Of a stretch of DNA of 64,000 nt, positions 25,571 through 34,202 are shown piece after piece. This DNA is from Fictibacillus phosphorivorans (GTDB lineage Bacteria; Bacillota; Bacilli; Bacillales; Fictibacillaceae), in assembly GCF_001619875.1 (NCBI RefSeq), contig NZ_LRFC01000001.1:310001-374000 (forward strand), read 5' to 3'. The translations under genes and the position numbers were made by a program. The notes under the pieces are model-generated. The model had not been told where the DNA came from. It did not search any database and worked only from the letters and a program-made list of their open reading frames with translations. How positions within the stretch are numbered: the first letter of the stretch is position 1; the number at the start of each line of letters is the position of its first letter.

Positions 25571-26455
25571 GTGAACTATAAAGACGGAAAATATCAGTTG
25601 CTAGTGAATGGGATAAACCATTGGGTGAAGATCGATGGAAACCAACATAACACGGTACCTCTAGTTATTATTCATGGTGGGCCAGGCGGTAATCATTATG
25701 TTTTCGAACGAACAGCAGGACCAAAATTGGCAGAAGAAAGAACGGTAATTTATTACGAACAAAGAGGCTGCGGCAGGACTTCACCCCCTTTCTCAGATGA
25801 AGATTACACGGTTAATATGTTAGTTGAAGATTTTAAGTGTCTTATTGATGAACTTGGATTATTTAATGTTGATCTTCTGGGATATTCATTTGGAGGAGAA
25901 TTAGCACTAGAAATCGCCTTCACTTATCCGGATTATATCAATAAAATAATCCTCTCAGGGCCAAGTTTAATCTTTTCTGATAGTGTTTATGAAACACAGA
26001 TAAAAGGGTTCAAAACTGTAGCAGACAAAGAACTACTTAAAGGGATAGAGCAAGAGCTTTCAAGAAATTTAACCCTAAAAGAGAAATGGAACAATGTATG
26101 GGCTCTTGTGGATTCAGACACTGTAGACAGGTTTTTGTTTCAAAATAAGCTTTTTGCTGAGCATAATAGAAAGCTATGGCAAGAGAGTGGACTATATAAT
26201 ACAGGTTTAATGATGAAGGCACTCGAAAAAAATCCACCTTCAACACCACTTCGAAATCGGTTGAACAAAATAACCCATAATACCCTCATACTTACTGGAA
26301 TTCATGATCGAAATACTGGATTAAGTATATCGAACATCATCAACCGAGAAATGCTCAACAGCAGGTTGGAACTGTTTCAAAACAGTGCTCATTTCCCTGA
26401 CTTGGAAGAGGAAGAGTTGTATGTGAAAAAGACATTAGAATTCTTAAAGCCTTAA
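25571..26455 (+). CDS. Proline-iminopeptidase-type alpha/beta hydrolase
   Basis: 294 residues. HGGPGG (oxyanion region), YYEQRGCGRTSPP and the nucleophile elbow LGYSFGGELALEIAF are the signatures of peptidase family S33 (prolyl aminopeptidase). A late Asp (LTGIHDRNTG) and His (NSAHFPD) can complete the triad. It would release N-terminal proline from peptides. GTG 25571 is chosen since GTG 25562 lies too close to AAGGGA. It sits directly after the dnaN paralogue (16 bp) and may be co-transcribed. Confidence 0.82.
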   Translation: MNYKDGKYQLLVNGINHWVKIDGNQHNTVPLVIIHGGPGGNHYVFERTAGPKLAEERTVIYYEQRGCGRTSPPFSDEDYTVNMLVEDFKCLIDELGLFNVDLLGYSFGGELALEIAFTYPDYINKIILSGPSLIFSDSVYETQIKGFKTVADKELLKGIEQELSRNLTLKEKWNNVWALVDSDTVDRFLFQNKLFAEHNRKLWQESGLYNTGLMMKALEKNPPSTPLRNRLNKITHNTLILTGIHDRNTGLSISNIINREMLNSRLELFQNSAHFPDLEEEELYVKKTLEFLKP

Positions 26456-26473
26456 GATCGGTAGGGGAATTGG

Positions 26474-26878
26474 ATGAATGATGAGAAACAAATTACATAT
26501 GTAATAGATGATCAAAAATTATGTGTTTCCAAATTCTTAACATTAGTAAATAGCGTCTGGCCGGGTGAATACAACGAACAATATTCAAAAGAAGCACTTC
26601 TAAAAACAATCAACATCACAGCATGGGACAATGAAAAATTGGCTGGATGCGTACGTTTATTAACAGATGGTTATTTGTTTGGAACAATCACTGAAATTCT
26701 TGTACATCCTGACTATCAAGGGAAAAGAATTGGCAAGGAATTAATGGAAATGGCTTGGGAACTCAGTCCGACCTCGCTTTTTATAGGCGCACAGCCAGGA
26801 AAGGAAGCTTTCTTTGAAAAAGCAGGTTTTACAAAATCAATTCAATCCTTTCAGAAAAAGAAGGAACGCAGAGCATAA
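26474..26878 (+). CDS. GNAT-family acetyltransferase
   Basis: 134 residues. ITEILVHPDYQGKRIGKELMEMAWE contains the acetyl-CoA loop, and EAFFEKAGFTKS the C-terminal motif. Substrate unknown. It follows the S33 peptidase gene by 18 bp and precedes another acetyltransferase by 11 bp, so the genes from dnaN to 27447 probably form one operon. Confidence 0.78.
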   Translation: MNDEKQITYVIDDQKLCVSKFLTLVNSVWPGEYNEQYSKEALLKTINITAWDNEKLAGCVRLLTDGYLFGTITEILVHPDYQGKRIGKELMEMAWELSPTSLFIGAQPGKEAFFEKAGFTKSIQSFQKKKERRA

Positions 26879-26889
26879 AGGGGATAATC

Positions 26890-27447
26890 ATGCCAATACA
26901 ATTGCCAAAAGTACAACTGAGAGAACTGAATATAGAAGATGCAGAAGACCGTTATCTGTGGTGTTTAGATGAAGAGGTGACCAAGCATTTAAACATGCCA
27001 GATAGATATCCACCATTTAGTATAGAAGAAACAAGAAGATGGATCGAACAATGTATTTCAAGAGAAAATGGTTACGAGCAAAAAGCGATTGTATCTGAAA
27101 GTGGTAAGCATATTGGGTGGATTGACCTCAAAAATATAGATCGCTTAAATCATCATGCAGAAATAGGGATTGCAATTGGTGATAAAGCGTTTTGGGGCAA
27201 AGGCTATGGAATTGCTGCCATGCATGAAATGTTAAGATACGGTTTTCAAGAACTTGCCCTGAATAAAATCTGGCTGCGTGTCGAGACAGATAACGAAAAA
27301 GCCATAACTTCTTATAAAAGAGCTGGGTATATGGAAGAAGGCATTTTGCGGCAAGATCGATTAAGAAAAGGTATTTATGTAGATCGTTTACGAATGAGCA
27401 TCCTTAAAGATCAATATTTATCTGTGAATAGTATCTCGTGCAAATAA
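26890..27447 (+). CDS. RimJ/RimL-type GNAT acetyltransferase
   Basis: 185 residues. VQLRELNIEDAEDRYLW at the N-terminus, EIGIAIGDKAFWGKGYGIAAMHEML as the acetyl-CoA loop, and NEKAITSYKRAGYMEEGILRQ at the end are typical of the RimJ/SpeG branch. It is the last gene of the presumed dnaN-peptidase-acetyltransferase operon. Substrate unknown. Confidence 0.8.
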   Translation: MPIQLPKVQLRELNIEDAEDRYLWCLDEEVTKHLNMPDRYPPFSIEETRRWIEQCISRENGYEQKAIVSESGKHIGWIDLKNIDRLNHHAEIGIAIGDKAFWGKGYGIAAMHEMLRYGFQELALNKIWLRVETDNEKAITSYKRAGYMEEGILRQDRLRKGIYVDRLRMSILKDQYLSVNSISCK

Positions 27448-27561
27448 ACGACTTATACAAAATAAATACCTGTAAAATTTTTAAAGAAAAATGGAATAAT
27501 TACTCATCTGGCGGGAAGTCTAATCGTATACAAAATATTGGTTTGCCACTTGTTTCACACG

Positions 27562-27594
27562 AGGACGATTGATTGAATCGTCCTTATTTTTTTA
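27562..27594 (+). terminator. Operon terminator
   Basis: Stem AGGACGATT / AATCGTCCT, then TTATTTTTTTATT. The ~110 bp before it show nothing recognisable. Confidence 0.9.
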
Positions 27595-27621
27595 TTAACA
27601 AATACTACCTATCTCACTAAC

Positions 27622-27650
27622 GCATAAGAACGACTCAGTGTGGAATTATA
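27622..27650 (+). promoter_or_regulatory. Candidate sigma-G promoter for the SASP gene
   Basis: GCATA, a 17-bp spacer, then AATTATA, close to the forespore consensus (GNATR / CATNNTA). It lies 29 bp before the start codon of a forespore-expressed gene type. Confidence 0.6.
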
Positions 27651-27678
27651 ATCTTAATTCAACTAGGAGGTGAAAAAC

Positions 27679-27876
27679 ATGGCGAACAACAACAGCTCAA
27701 ACCAATTAGTAGTGCCTGGTGCACAACAAGCGATCGACCAAATGAAGTATGAAATCGCTTCTGAGTTCGGTGTACAACTTGGTGGTGACACAACTTCACG
27801 TGCTAACGGATCTGTAGGTGGAGAAATCACTAAACGTCTAGTTGCACAAGCACAATCACAATTTAGCGGACGCTAA
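27679..27876 (+). CDS. Alpha/beta-type small acid-soluble spore protein
   Basis: 65 residues, nearly collinear with B. subtilis SspA/SspB. It has the germination-protease cleavage region [12 protein letters not shown] and the DNA-binding core [16 protein letters not shown]. It saturates spore DNA and protects it from UV and heat. TAGGAGGTG is ideally spaced before ATG 27679; an in-frame GTG inside that site is not the start. This is direct evidence that the organism forms endospores. Confidence 0.97.
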   Translation: MANNNSSNQLVVPGAQQAIDQMKYEIASEFGVQLGGDTTSRANGSVGGEITKRLVAQAQSQFSGR

Positions 27877-27897
27877 TTAAATTGAATATCATGGCTT

Positions 27898-27926
27898 GGC
27901 TATCTGTTCACGCAGATAGCCTTTTT
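27898..27926 (+). terminator. SASP terminator
   Basis: Stem GGCTATCTG / CAGATAGCC then TTTTT. Confidence 0.9.
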
Positions 27927-28119
27927 GATTTTTCTAAAAAGGTTCCTTTGTTCTCGTTGAATGGAGTGTAAGGTGCGAGACTTCTCAAAAATAGAACTTC
28001 AAATATTGTTCGTTCGATGTGTGGCGGCTTTAGCTTTTGTGCCGCGAAAAGTTCAGCACCCAGAAATTCAGGAGTATTAAAGTGAAACATACCTATTTTA
28101 CATAGAAAAAGTTAAACAT
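27927..28119. other. Gap between SASP terminator and MarR promoter
   Basis: No gene was recognised. Part of it can fold (GAACTT near 27990 with AAGTTC near 28050, inner GGCGGC / GCCGC), but no known RNA was identified. Confidence 0.3.
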
Positions 28120-28148
28120 TTGACATCATTCATAATGTGTTTTATATT
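28120..28148 (+). promoter_or_regulatory. Sigma-A promoter of the MarR operon
   Basis: TTGACA, a 17-bp spacer, TATATT, immediately upstream of the paired operators. Confidence 0.75.
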
Positions 28149-28150
28149 AG

Positions 28151-28177
28151 TTGACGTATCAATAATTGACCTATCAA
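28151..28177. promoter_or_regulatory. Tandem MarR operators
   Basis: Two palindromes TTGA-CGTA-TCAA and TTGA-CCTA-TCAA, 15 bp apart, just after the -10 box at the expected transcription start. A bound repressor would block initiation, so autorepression is likely. Confidence 0.65.
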
Positions 28178-28200
28178 TTAATTAAAGGAGGGGGATGTTA

Positions 28201-28632
28201 GTGTCCAACTCAAATATAGAAGATGAGAAGATCATCAACCGATTATACGAGATCCATCGCAGGACAGCGCCAAAGTTTGAAAACTGTACAGGCATCAGTC
28301 AAACGCGCCTGGAACTTTTGCATGAATTATATGAAGTGGAAGAGATCAGCCAAAGAGCTCTTCAGAAGAAAGTGAACATTGATCATGCTGCGGTTACAAG
28401 ACACCTTAAGCAACTTGAAGAAAAAGAGATGATTATCCGACGGAAAGACCCTAAGGATCAGAGGTTTACGTATGTCTCTTTATCAGAGGATGGCCGTACA
28501 AAAATCATTCACTACCGAGAAGAAAAAGAGAGGTTTATCTCAGGTGTCTTACATGACTTTTCAGCCCAGGAGAGAAAAGTGCTTCTCGACATGTTAACGC
28601 GCATTCAGCACAACATTGAAAAATTTGAGTAA
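28201..28632 (+). CDS. MarR-family regulator (YdgJ-like)
   Basis: 143 residues with the MarR winged helix: ISQTRLELLHELYEVEEISQRALQKKVNIDHAAVTRHLKQLEEKEMIIRR, then the beta-wing KDPKDQRFTYVSLSEDG. It precedes a YdgI-like nitroreductase; in B. subtilis ydgJ and ydgI are also neighbours. GTG 28201 has better spacing from AAGGAGG than ATG 28195. It probably represses its own operon through the two TTGA-N4-TCAA sites and responds to quinone-, nitro- or phenol-like compounds (inference). Confidence 0.85.
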   Translation: MSNSNIEDEKIINRLYEIHRRTAPKFENCTGISQTRLELLHELYEVEEISQRALQKKVNIDHAAVTRHLKQLEEKEMIIRRKDPKDQRFTYVSLSEDGRTKIIHYREEKERFISGVLHDFSAQERKVLLDMLTRIQHNIEKFE

Positions 28633-28674
28633 CCCCTCAGGCATCTAAGACTAAGACATAAAGGAGAATGTACG

Positions 28675-29310
28675 ATGCAACAAACTAAGATAAATGATTT
28701 CAATGAAATTATCACAGGACGCCGTTCCATTCGTAACTACGATCCAACGGTTAAAATCTCAAGAGAAGAGATGAAAGAGATCTTAACAGAAGCTTCTCTT
28801 GCTCCATCTTCTGTTAACTTACAACCTTGGCGTTTTGTCGTGATCGATACACCAGAAGGAAAAGAAACGTTAGCGCCACTTGCAAAGTTCAACCAAAGAC
28901 AAGTAGAAACTTCTGCTGCTATAATTGCTGTATTTGCGGATAACAACAGCTTGGATTATTTAGAAAAAATTTATGACAAAGCGGTAGACGAAGGACACAT
29001 GCCAGCTGAGGTTAGAGACCAGCAAGTGCCAGCAATCCGTGGACTTTTAGAACAAATGACGCCAGAGCAATTCAAAGACATGAACTTGATCGACGCAGGA
29101 CTTGTTTCTATGCAGTTGATGTTAGTGGCTCGTGCACATGGCTATGATACGAATCCGATCGGCGGTTATGAAAAAGCTCAGATTGCTGAAGCTTTCGGTT
29201 TGGATAAAGAACGTTATTTCCCTGTAATGCTGCTTTCAATCGGAAAAGCTGCAGATCAAGGCTATCAATCAGTACGTCTATCTGTAGAAGAAACAACAGA
29301 GTGGAGATAA
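28675..29310 (+). CDS. ydgI: NAD(P)H-dependent nitroreductase YdgI-like
   Basis: 211 residues, FMN-dependent nitroreductase fold. GRRSIRNYDP, LAPSSVNLQPWRFVVID and GYDTNPIGGYEKAQIAEAFG match B. subtilis YdgI closely along the whole length. It reduces nitro compounds or quinones. Second gene of the MarR operon, with AAGGAG before ATG 28675, followed 18 bp later by a monooxygenase-fold gene. Confidence 0.9.
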   Translation: MQQTKINDFNEIITGRRSIRNYDPTVKISREEMKEILTEASLAPSSVNLQPWRFVVIDTPEGKETLAPLAKFNQRQVETSAAIIAVFADNNSLDYLEKIYDKAVDEGHMPAEVRDQQVPAIRGLLEQMTPEQFKDMNLIDAGLVSMQLMLVARAHGYDTNPIGGYEKAQIAEAFGLDKERYFPVMLLSIGKAADQGYQSVRLSVEETTEWR

Positions 29311-29328
29311 GAAAGGGGAACGAAATAG

Positions 29329-29625
29329 ATGATTATCATTCATGCGGGTTTAACTGTACAAAAAGAAAAAGAAGCAGCATTTTTAGCAGAGGTTAAAGCG
29401 CTAGTTGAGGCTTCACGTGCTGAGAGTGGAAACATTCAATACGATCTTATGAAGGACACTGAGAAAGAATCCACATTTTTAATGGTTGAAGTATGGGAGA
29501 GCCAAGAAGCAGTACAAAAGCATAACACGAGCGAGCACTTTGTGGCGTTCGGTCAAAAAGCGCAAAGCTTTATGGCGGCTCCAACAGATGTAAAGATTTA
29601 TGCAGGTGAGCAAGTAAAAAGGTAG
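29329..29625 (+). CDS. Antibiotic-biosynthesis-monooxygenase (ABM) domain protein, YgiN-like
   Basis: 98 residues forming one dimeric ferredoxin-like ABM domain: AGLTVQKEKEAAFLAEV, SRAESGNIQYDLMKD, FLMVEVWESQEAVQKHNTSEHFVAF. The His-Asn-Thr-Ser-Glu-His pattern matches putative quinol monooxygenases. Together with the nitroreductase it fits a quinone-detoxification operon. AAGGGGAA precedes ATG 29329. Confidence 0.85.
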   Translation: MIIIHAGLTVQKEKEAAFLAEVKALVEASRAESGNIQYDLMKDTEKESTFLMVEVWESQEAVQKHNTSEHFVAFGQKAQSFMAAPTDVKIYAGEQVKR

Positions 29626-29637
29626 GTATGAAAAAAG

Positions 29638-29665
29638 GAAGGCATGTGGTGTGCCTTCTTTTTTT
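29638..29665. terminator. Terminator between the convergent ABM and WYL genes
   Basis: Stem GAAGGCA / TGCCTTC then TTTTTTT on the plus strand, with AAAAAA on the other side. Confidence 0.85.
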
Positions 29666-30620
29666 ATTTATACAAATTCAGAACAGATTCAGCCATTTTC
29701 CTTACATCTTCTATTAAAGAAGTGGGATGAACAATTCTAATTTGGTCACCAAAGCCAAGGATATATTCTTTTGCTTCTTGCTCTGTATCAAATGTAAGTT
29801 TTACAGAAGTCCAGCCATTTTCTAATTGAAACTCCGTATTATGAACTTGAACAAAGCGGCCAGTAAACGTTAGCCGCTTAATAATGGACGGGGAAGCTTC
29901 GACCTCTACCTCGAACGTAGGCAGATTATTAATAAAGCTTTGTTTGGACTGATCCCAGTATTCGGCTAGCTGAAAGTCTGATGGTCTGATAAATGTTTTG
30001 TCCGTTAATGAAGCCGTCTTTATCCTTGATACCTTAAAGTTTTTAATCACTCCGTTTGAAATCGCAACTAAATACCATGTTCTTCCTTTTGCCACTAACC
30101 CCAACGGTTCAACGATTCTTTCTGATAATTCTTTGTTTCCTTTTTCGTAGCTCATTTGCAGTTTTCGTTCTTCCCAGATTGCTTGTTGCAAAACGGTAAG
30201 TGAAGATACTTCTTGTGTTGATTGTCTCCAAGTGTCTGTGTCGATGTGGATTCTGTTCCACATTTCATTTGCTTGGGTTTGTAAGGCATTTGGAACGGTG
30301 GCTAATAGCTTTTGCCGCGCTTCTTTCCAGTCTTTTGTGAAACCGAGATCACTGAGCAGCTGAAATGATGGAGATAGGAATAGTGTCTTCATCTCATTTT
30401 CTTTTAGTCCAGTAAGTCTTGTTCGGTATTGATCAATAAGTCTCCAGCCGCCATGTTTTCCGCGTTCTGCTAAAACAGGAATGCCTGCTGCACTTAATGC
30501 TTCCATGTCTCGGTGTATAGTGCGTTCCGTGACTTCGAGTTCAGTTGCTAGAGCTTTTGTTGTCATCTTTTCGTGATTTTGAAGCAGCAATAAAATGCTG
30601 ATCAGTCGGTCTGCTCTCAT
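29664..30620 (-). CDS. YafY-type HTH_11/WYL-domain regulator
   Basis: 318 residues. N-terminal helix-turn-helix MRADRLISILLLLQNHEKMTTKALATELEVTERTIHRDMEAL, followed by the WYL domain around YEKGNKELSERIVEPLGLVAKGRTWYLVA and a C-terminal wing (FGDQIRIVHP). WYL regulators sense small ligands or nucleic acids. The start is ATG 30620 with AGGAG seven bases upstream. It is divergent from a short-chain dehydrogenase, its most likely target, with an inverted repeat between. Confidence 0.85.
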   Translation of the reverse strand: MRADRLISILLLLQNHEKMTTKALATELEVTERTIHRDMEALSAAGIPVLAERGKHGGWRLIDQYRTRLTGLKENEMKTLFLSPSFQLLSDLGFTKDWKEARQKLLATVPNALQTQANEMWNRIHIDTDTWRQSTQEVSSLTVLQQAIWEERKLQMSYEKGNKELSERIVEPLGLVAKGRTWYLVAISNGVIKNFKVSRIKTASLTDKTFIRPSDFQLAEYWDQSKQSFINNLPTFEVEVEASPSIIKRLTFTGRFVQVHNTEFQLENGWTSVKLTFDTEQEAKEYILGFGDQIRIVHPTSLIEDVRKMAESVLNLYK

Positions 30621-30643
30621 ATTTTTTCTCCTGAATTTAAATA

Positions 30644-30658
30644 TGACATTAGGTGTCA
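30644..30658. promoter_or_regulatory. Candidate WYL-regulator operator
   Basis: TGACA-TTAGG-TGTCA inverted repeat in the 85-bp divergent gap between regulator and dehydrogenase. Placement suggests control of both promoters. Confidence 0.5.
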
Positions 30659-30705
30659 ACTTTTCGAATTATACTTAAGATAATTCAAAAAAGGAGCGAT
30701 TGCAA

Positions 30706-31614
30706 ATGAAATCGTTAGAAGGAAAAGTTGCACTGGTAGCCGGAGGAACAAGAGGAGCAGGGCGTGGTATCGCAATGGAGTTAGGAGCGGCAGGAGCAAC
30801 CGTTTATGTCACGGGGCGAACCACACGCAAGGAGGTCTCTGAATACGGCAGACCGGAAACGATTGAAGAAACAGCAGAACTCGTGAATGAACTTGGTGGA
30901 ATCGGCATACCTGTTCAAGTGGATCATCTCGTTCCAGAGCAAGTAGAATCCTTAATTAAAAAAATCGAAAACGAGCAAGGAAGGTTAGATATTCTGGTGA
31001 ATGACATTTGGGGTGGAGAATACCTGATGGAGTGGAACAAACCCGTCTGGGAACATTCTCTTGAAAAAGGATTACGCATGCTGCGTTTGGCAATCGACAC
31101 ACACCTGATAACAAGTCACTTTGCACTTCCGTTGTTAATAAAAAATGAAGGTGGATTAGTGGTTGAGATGACAGATGGAACCGAGAAATACAATGAAAAA
31201 TATAGGGTGTCTATGTTCTATGACTTAGCAAAAAGCTCGGTGATTCGATTGGCAAAATCTTTATCCCATGAGCTTGAGCCTTACAATTGTACGGCAGTTT
31301 CAATGACTCCTGGGTGGATGCGTTCAGAAATTATGCTTGAGACTTTTGGGGTCACAGAGGAAAATTGGGAAGACGCGCTAAAGAAAGATCCGCACTTTGG
31401 TATTTCAGAAACACCTCGCTTTGTCGGACGAGCGGTTGCAGCACTCTCGGGGGATGAAGCTCGACATGAGTTGAACGGTTCATCATTTTCAAGCGGAGAG
31501 CTTGCGAAAAAGTATCATTTTTACGATGTAGATGGATCTCAACCTGATTGCTGGCGATATCTAGTAGAAGTGGTTGAAGAGGGGAAACCCGCAGATACAA
31601 AAGGATACAGATAA
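30706..31614 (+). CDS. Short-chain dehydrogenase/reductase
   Basis: 302 residues of the Rossmann SDR fold. The cofactor loop is GGTRGAGRGIAMELGAAG and NDIW replaces the usual NNAG. The Tyr-x3-Lys pair of the active site is seen as MFYDLAKSS. Post-catalytic PGWMRSE is also present. The basic TGRTTRK after strand 2 suggests NADPH preference. Substrate unknown. AAGGAG is nine bases before ATG 30706. Divergent from the WYL regulator. Confidence 0.85.
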   Translation: MKSLEGKVALVAGGTRGAGRGIAMELGAAGATVYVTGRTTRKEVSEYGRPETIEETAELVNELGGIGIPVQVDHLVPEQVESLIKKIENEQGRLDILVNDIWGGEYLMEWNKPVWEHSLEKGLRMLRLAIDTHLITSHFALPLLIKNEGGLVVEMTDGTEKYNEKYRVSMFYDLAKSSVIRLAKSLSHELEPYNCTAVSMTPGWMRSEIMLETFGVTEENWEDALKKDPHFGISETPRFVGRAVAALSGDEARHELNGSSFSSGELAKKYHFYDVDGSQPDCWRYLVEVVEEGKPADTKGYR

Positions 31615-31653
31615 TGAAAGAAAAGAGAGAGACAGAAAAGGCGCGTAGGAACC

Positions 31654-31836
31654 TTACCGTTTCCCTCTTTTTTTCACCATATATATAACAAAACATAACC
31701 AGCAAAAACAGAGGATATAAATAACGATTGTCCATTTAAATAAATGGATATTATATATTTTTTCAATTGAATTTATAACGATCAGGATGAGTACTAGCAA
31801 ATATGAGAAATGAAGTGGCCAGTTCTCTTTTTTCAA
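31654..31836 (-). CDS. Small two-helix membrane protein
   Basis: A 60-codon frame with TTG start at 31836, preceded by GAGGGTG. The product has two hydrophobic helices (FSYLLVLILIVINSI and WTIVIYILCFCWLCFVIYMV) and a basic end KKRGKR. It follows the Nudix gene by 15 bp on the same strand, which supports it being real. No family recognised. Confidence 0.5.
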   Translation of the reverse strand: MKKENWPLHFSYLLVLILIVINSIEKIYNIHLFKWTIVIYILCFCWLCFVIYMVKKRGKR

Positions 31837-31851
31837 AATACACCCTCATTT

Positions 31852-32616
31852 CTAGTTTGAAGGTACTACAGAAAAGTCGTTTGCTTTCTTAAGAAGTGGA
31901 AACAGATAATCAACCGAACTGCGTATGTCGTTATTTATAAAGTTTTTTATCGTTACAGGTTCGTTTTTAATCGTGATCATTTCTGCAAACTCTGGAATCT
32001 CACCTTTATCCATTAATTCCTCACAAAACGCCTTATATCTTTCTTTCAGCTGGTTAAGTGTTAAGTCTAGCTGAATATAAAAGAGAACAGTGATAAAATC
32101 ATAAGTTCCGCCTGTTTTAACAAAACAAGGAGAGCAATTTGTTACGTGCTCTTTATGAATTCCCAGCTCTTCAGTCATTTCTCGTAATACACTAATTCGT
32201 AACTGAAATTCATTGCCTTGAAGATCCTCTCTGCTCAAACCGCCCCCAACACACTGCAGTCTGCCAGGATAAGCAGTATGTTTATTCATTTCACCAAAAA
32301 CGAAGTAAGAATCTGAGGTTTCTACCAAGCCTGCTCCGTAGATCACTCTGCATCCTTCATTACTCACAGGTTCATTTTTAACGGAATAAAGGTAGTGGGC
32401 ATAATCCGTGCTTTTTAAGTGTAGCTTGATTTCTTTATCCTTTTCTTCAAGCGCATCCACATGAAAAACCTCGCCTCGGGTGAAACGGGAGTCTGAGTTA
32501 AATCGGGTCCAGAAATTTTCAACTTCAGATTGGAAGGTTGGTGATAACCTCACAGGATGATCGTCCAATGTGATTTGTAAGGGTTTCGTAACGGGTTTTA
32601 GTGTAACTGGTTTCAC
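31852..32616 (-). CDS. Nudix hydrolase
   Basis: 254 residues. The Nudix helix is seen near residue ~165 as GGGLSREDLQGNEFQLRISVLREMTEELGI; the REMTEEL core is intact and the loop before it is longer than the canonical spacing. Preceding YGAGLVETSDSYFVFGEMN is the substrate-side strand. GTG 32616, eight bases after GGAGG, is the start; the open frame further upstream lies inside the preceding gene. The substrate is probably a nucleoside-diphosphate derivative. Confidence 0.75.
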   Translation of the reverse strand: MKPVTLKPVTKPLQITLDDHPVRLSPTFQSEVENFWTRFNSDSRFTRGEVFHVDALEEKDKEIKLHLKSTDYAHYLYSVKNEPVSNEGCRVIYGAGLVETSDSYFVFGEMNKHTAYPGRLQCVGGGLSREDLQGNEFQLRISVLREMTEELGIHKEHVTNCSPCFVKTGGTYDFITVLFYIQLDLTLNQLKERYKAFCEELMDKGEIPEFAEMITIKNEPVTIKNFINNDIRSSVDYLFPLLKKANDFSVVPSN

Positions 32617-32633
32617 ATGTAATTCCTCCAAAC

Positions 32634-34202
32634 TTAAAACATATAAGGTCCAACAACTAAAGATAGGAAAAAGGTGTTCAGGACAGCAAAATAACAAATA
32701 GATGTTAGCATGCTCCAATCTTGTTTTCTCCCAAACCAAACAGCTGCACCACTCAGCAAAGCAAGCACAATCGGTATAGCAAATGAACTGCCCGAAAAGG
32801 TTAAGAAATCAGGAGCATACATATAGTAGTGGGTATTAAATAACTTCTGAATAAAGATGATCTGTACACCAAGAAACAGTGCAAGAATGGTGTACATAAC
32901 CCGCTTATCCTCATCCTCCATTTGCTTTATTTTCGCAATATAAATGATGATCGCAAAAAGAACAGCCGGTGTAATCCAATAGATCGAGCTCATGGCAAAG
33001 ATCAGCCCTTGGAAGAGGGAAAGTATGGTTGCAGAAGCAGCTTGTTTAAAATCCTCTTTTGTTAAGGCGAGGCTTTTTTCAATGACGTCTGGTTTTGTTG
33101 AAGCTCCACTAAACGTAAACTCTTTGTTGCCGATCAAGTTCATCCACATAATTGAGTCGTCACCAAGCCAATTTGCGTACATGGACTGATGATTTGTTGT
33201 ACTGCGGAGCTCTGTCAGCCAGATGTCCCCATCAGGACGAGCTTCGTAAACATTCACTGCCTCTTTTTCATTTGATCTGAGCGCTCGAGTTGTAAATAAA
33301 ATTTTTGCGGATTTGTTTTCATCGACACCGTATTCAATGTATTTAGGGTTTTCAAGCTTCACACCGTTTTTATCCAAGAAGGTCATCTTGTTAAATACCC
33401 AATCTTTTTTTGCTCCCAACTGATTCATTCCTTGAAAAACGGTATACGTTTTCCCTCCATTGCTATTTTTAAACAGTGTATAATAGATCGTTAAATCTTT
33501 GCCGTTTTCGATAAAATAAAAACTGAAATGATTTTCATTAAGTGCTTCATCTTTATCCAAAATAAGACGTGACTTGTAATGGGATTGGTTATCTGATTCA
33601 TAAAACATTGCTTTTACCTGCTTAGTTGGTGAAGAATGTATTCCAACGCTGATAAAGGAATTAGACTGGCTATTTAGAGCTACAGATTTTAATTGTTCAT
33701 CGACTTTTTTAATGGGTTGTACATCCCAATAGCCTATATTTACTTTGAAAAGTTCATGTTCTTTAAAGTAAATAATGTTGTTCGGGTTAGAATCCATACC
33801 ATAAACATCTTGATCCAATATGTTTTCTTTCTTTCCATCAAAATGGATAAGTTGTTTGTTCTTAACAAACACATACTCGTTACCTTTTACCCAAAAATTT
33901 TGAGGACTTGGAATAGATAAAGGTATTGTTTTTTTATTTGTTACCTTTAAATTGTCTGTAACGGTAAAGCTCATTACTTCATCTTCTTTCGGAACATAGA
34001 CATGCTGTGCCCCGTTCTGTTCTTGAAAAACAGGTTTCACTTCACCGAAGCTTTCAGTTGCGATTGGCAGTGATCGACTCCAGCCTTCATCAGGAAGCAT
34101 TAACTCTATCTTTATATTTTTCATGGTGAAAGCTGTAAAGATAATCGCAAAAAAGATGAAAGGAATTAAAAACGGTTTTACCTTAGCTCCAACTTTTTTC
34201 AT
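32634..34202 (-). CDS. Membrane protein with extracytoplasmic sensor-like domain, unknown function
   Basis: 522 residues. One N-terminal TM helix (FLIPFIFFAIIFTAFTM), a ~370-residue extracytoplasmic region of short beta-rich segments reminiscent of a propeller, and about five TM helices at the C-terminus. No enzyme motif was recognised. ATG 34202 follows GGAAGGGGG; an open frame of 43 further codons upstream has no ribosome site. It is first in a probable operon with the Nudix gene (17 bp) and the two-helix protein. Confidence 0.6.
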   Translation of the reverse strand: MKKVGAKVKPFLIPFIFFAIIFTAFTMKNIKIELMLPDEGWSRSLPIATESFGEVKPVFQEQNGAQHVYVPKEDEVMSFTVTDNLKVTNKKTIPLSIPSPQNFWVKGNEYVFVKNKQLIHFDGKKENILDQDVYGMDSNPNNIIYFKEHELFKVNIGYWDVQPIKKVDEQLKSVALNSQSNSFISVGIHSSPTKQVKAMFYESDNQSHYKSRLILDKDEALNENHFSFYFIENGKDLTIYYTLFKNSNGGKTYTVFQGMNQLGAKKDWVFNKMTFLDKNGVKLENPKYIEYGVDENKSAKILFTTRALRSNEKEAVNVYEARPDGDIWLTELRSTTNHQSMYANWLGDDSIMWMNLIGNKEFTFSGASTKPDVIEKSLALTKEDFKQAASATILSLFQGLIFAMSSIYWITPAVLFAIIIYIAKIKQMEDEDKRVMYTILALFLGVQIIFIQKLFNTHYYMYAPDFLTFSGSSFAIPIVLALLSGAAVWFGRKQDWSMLTSICYFAVLNTFFLSLVVGPYMF

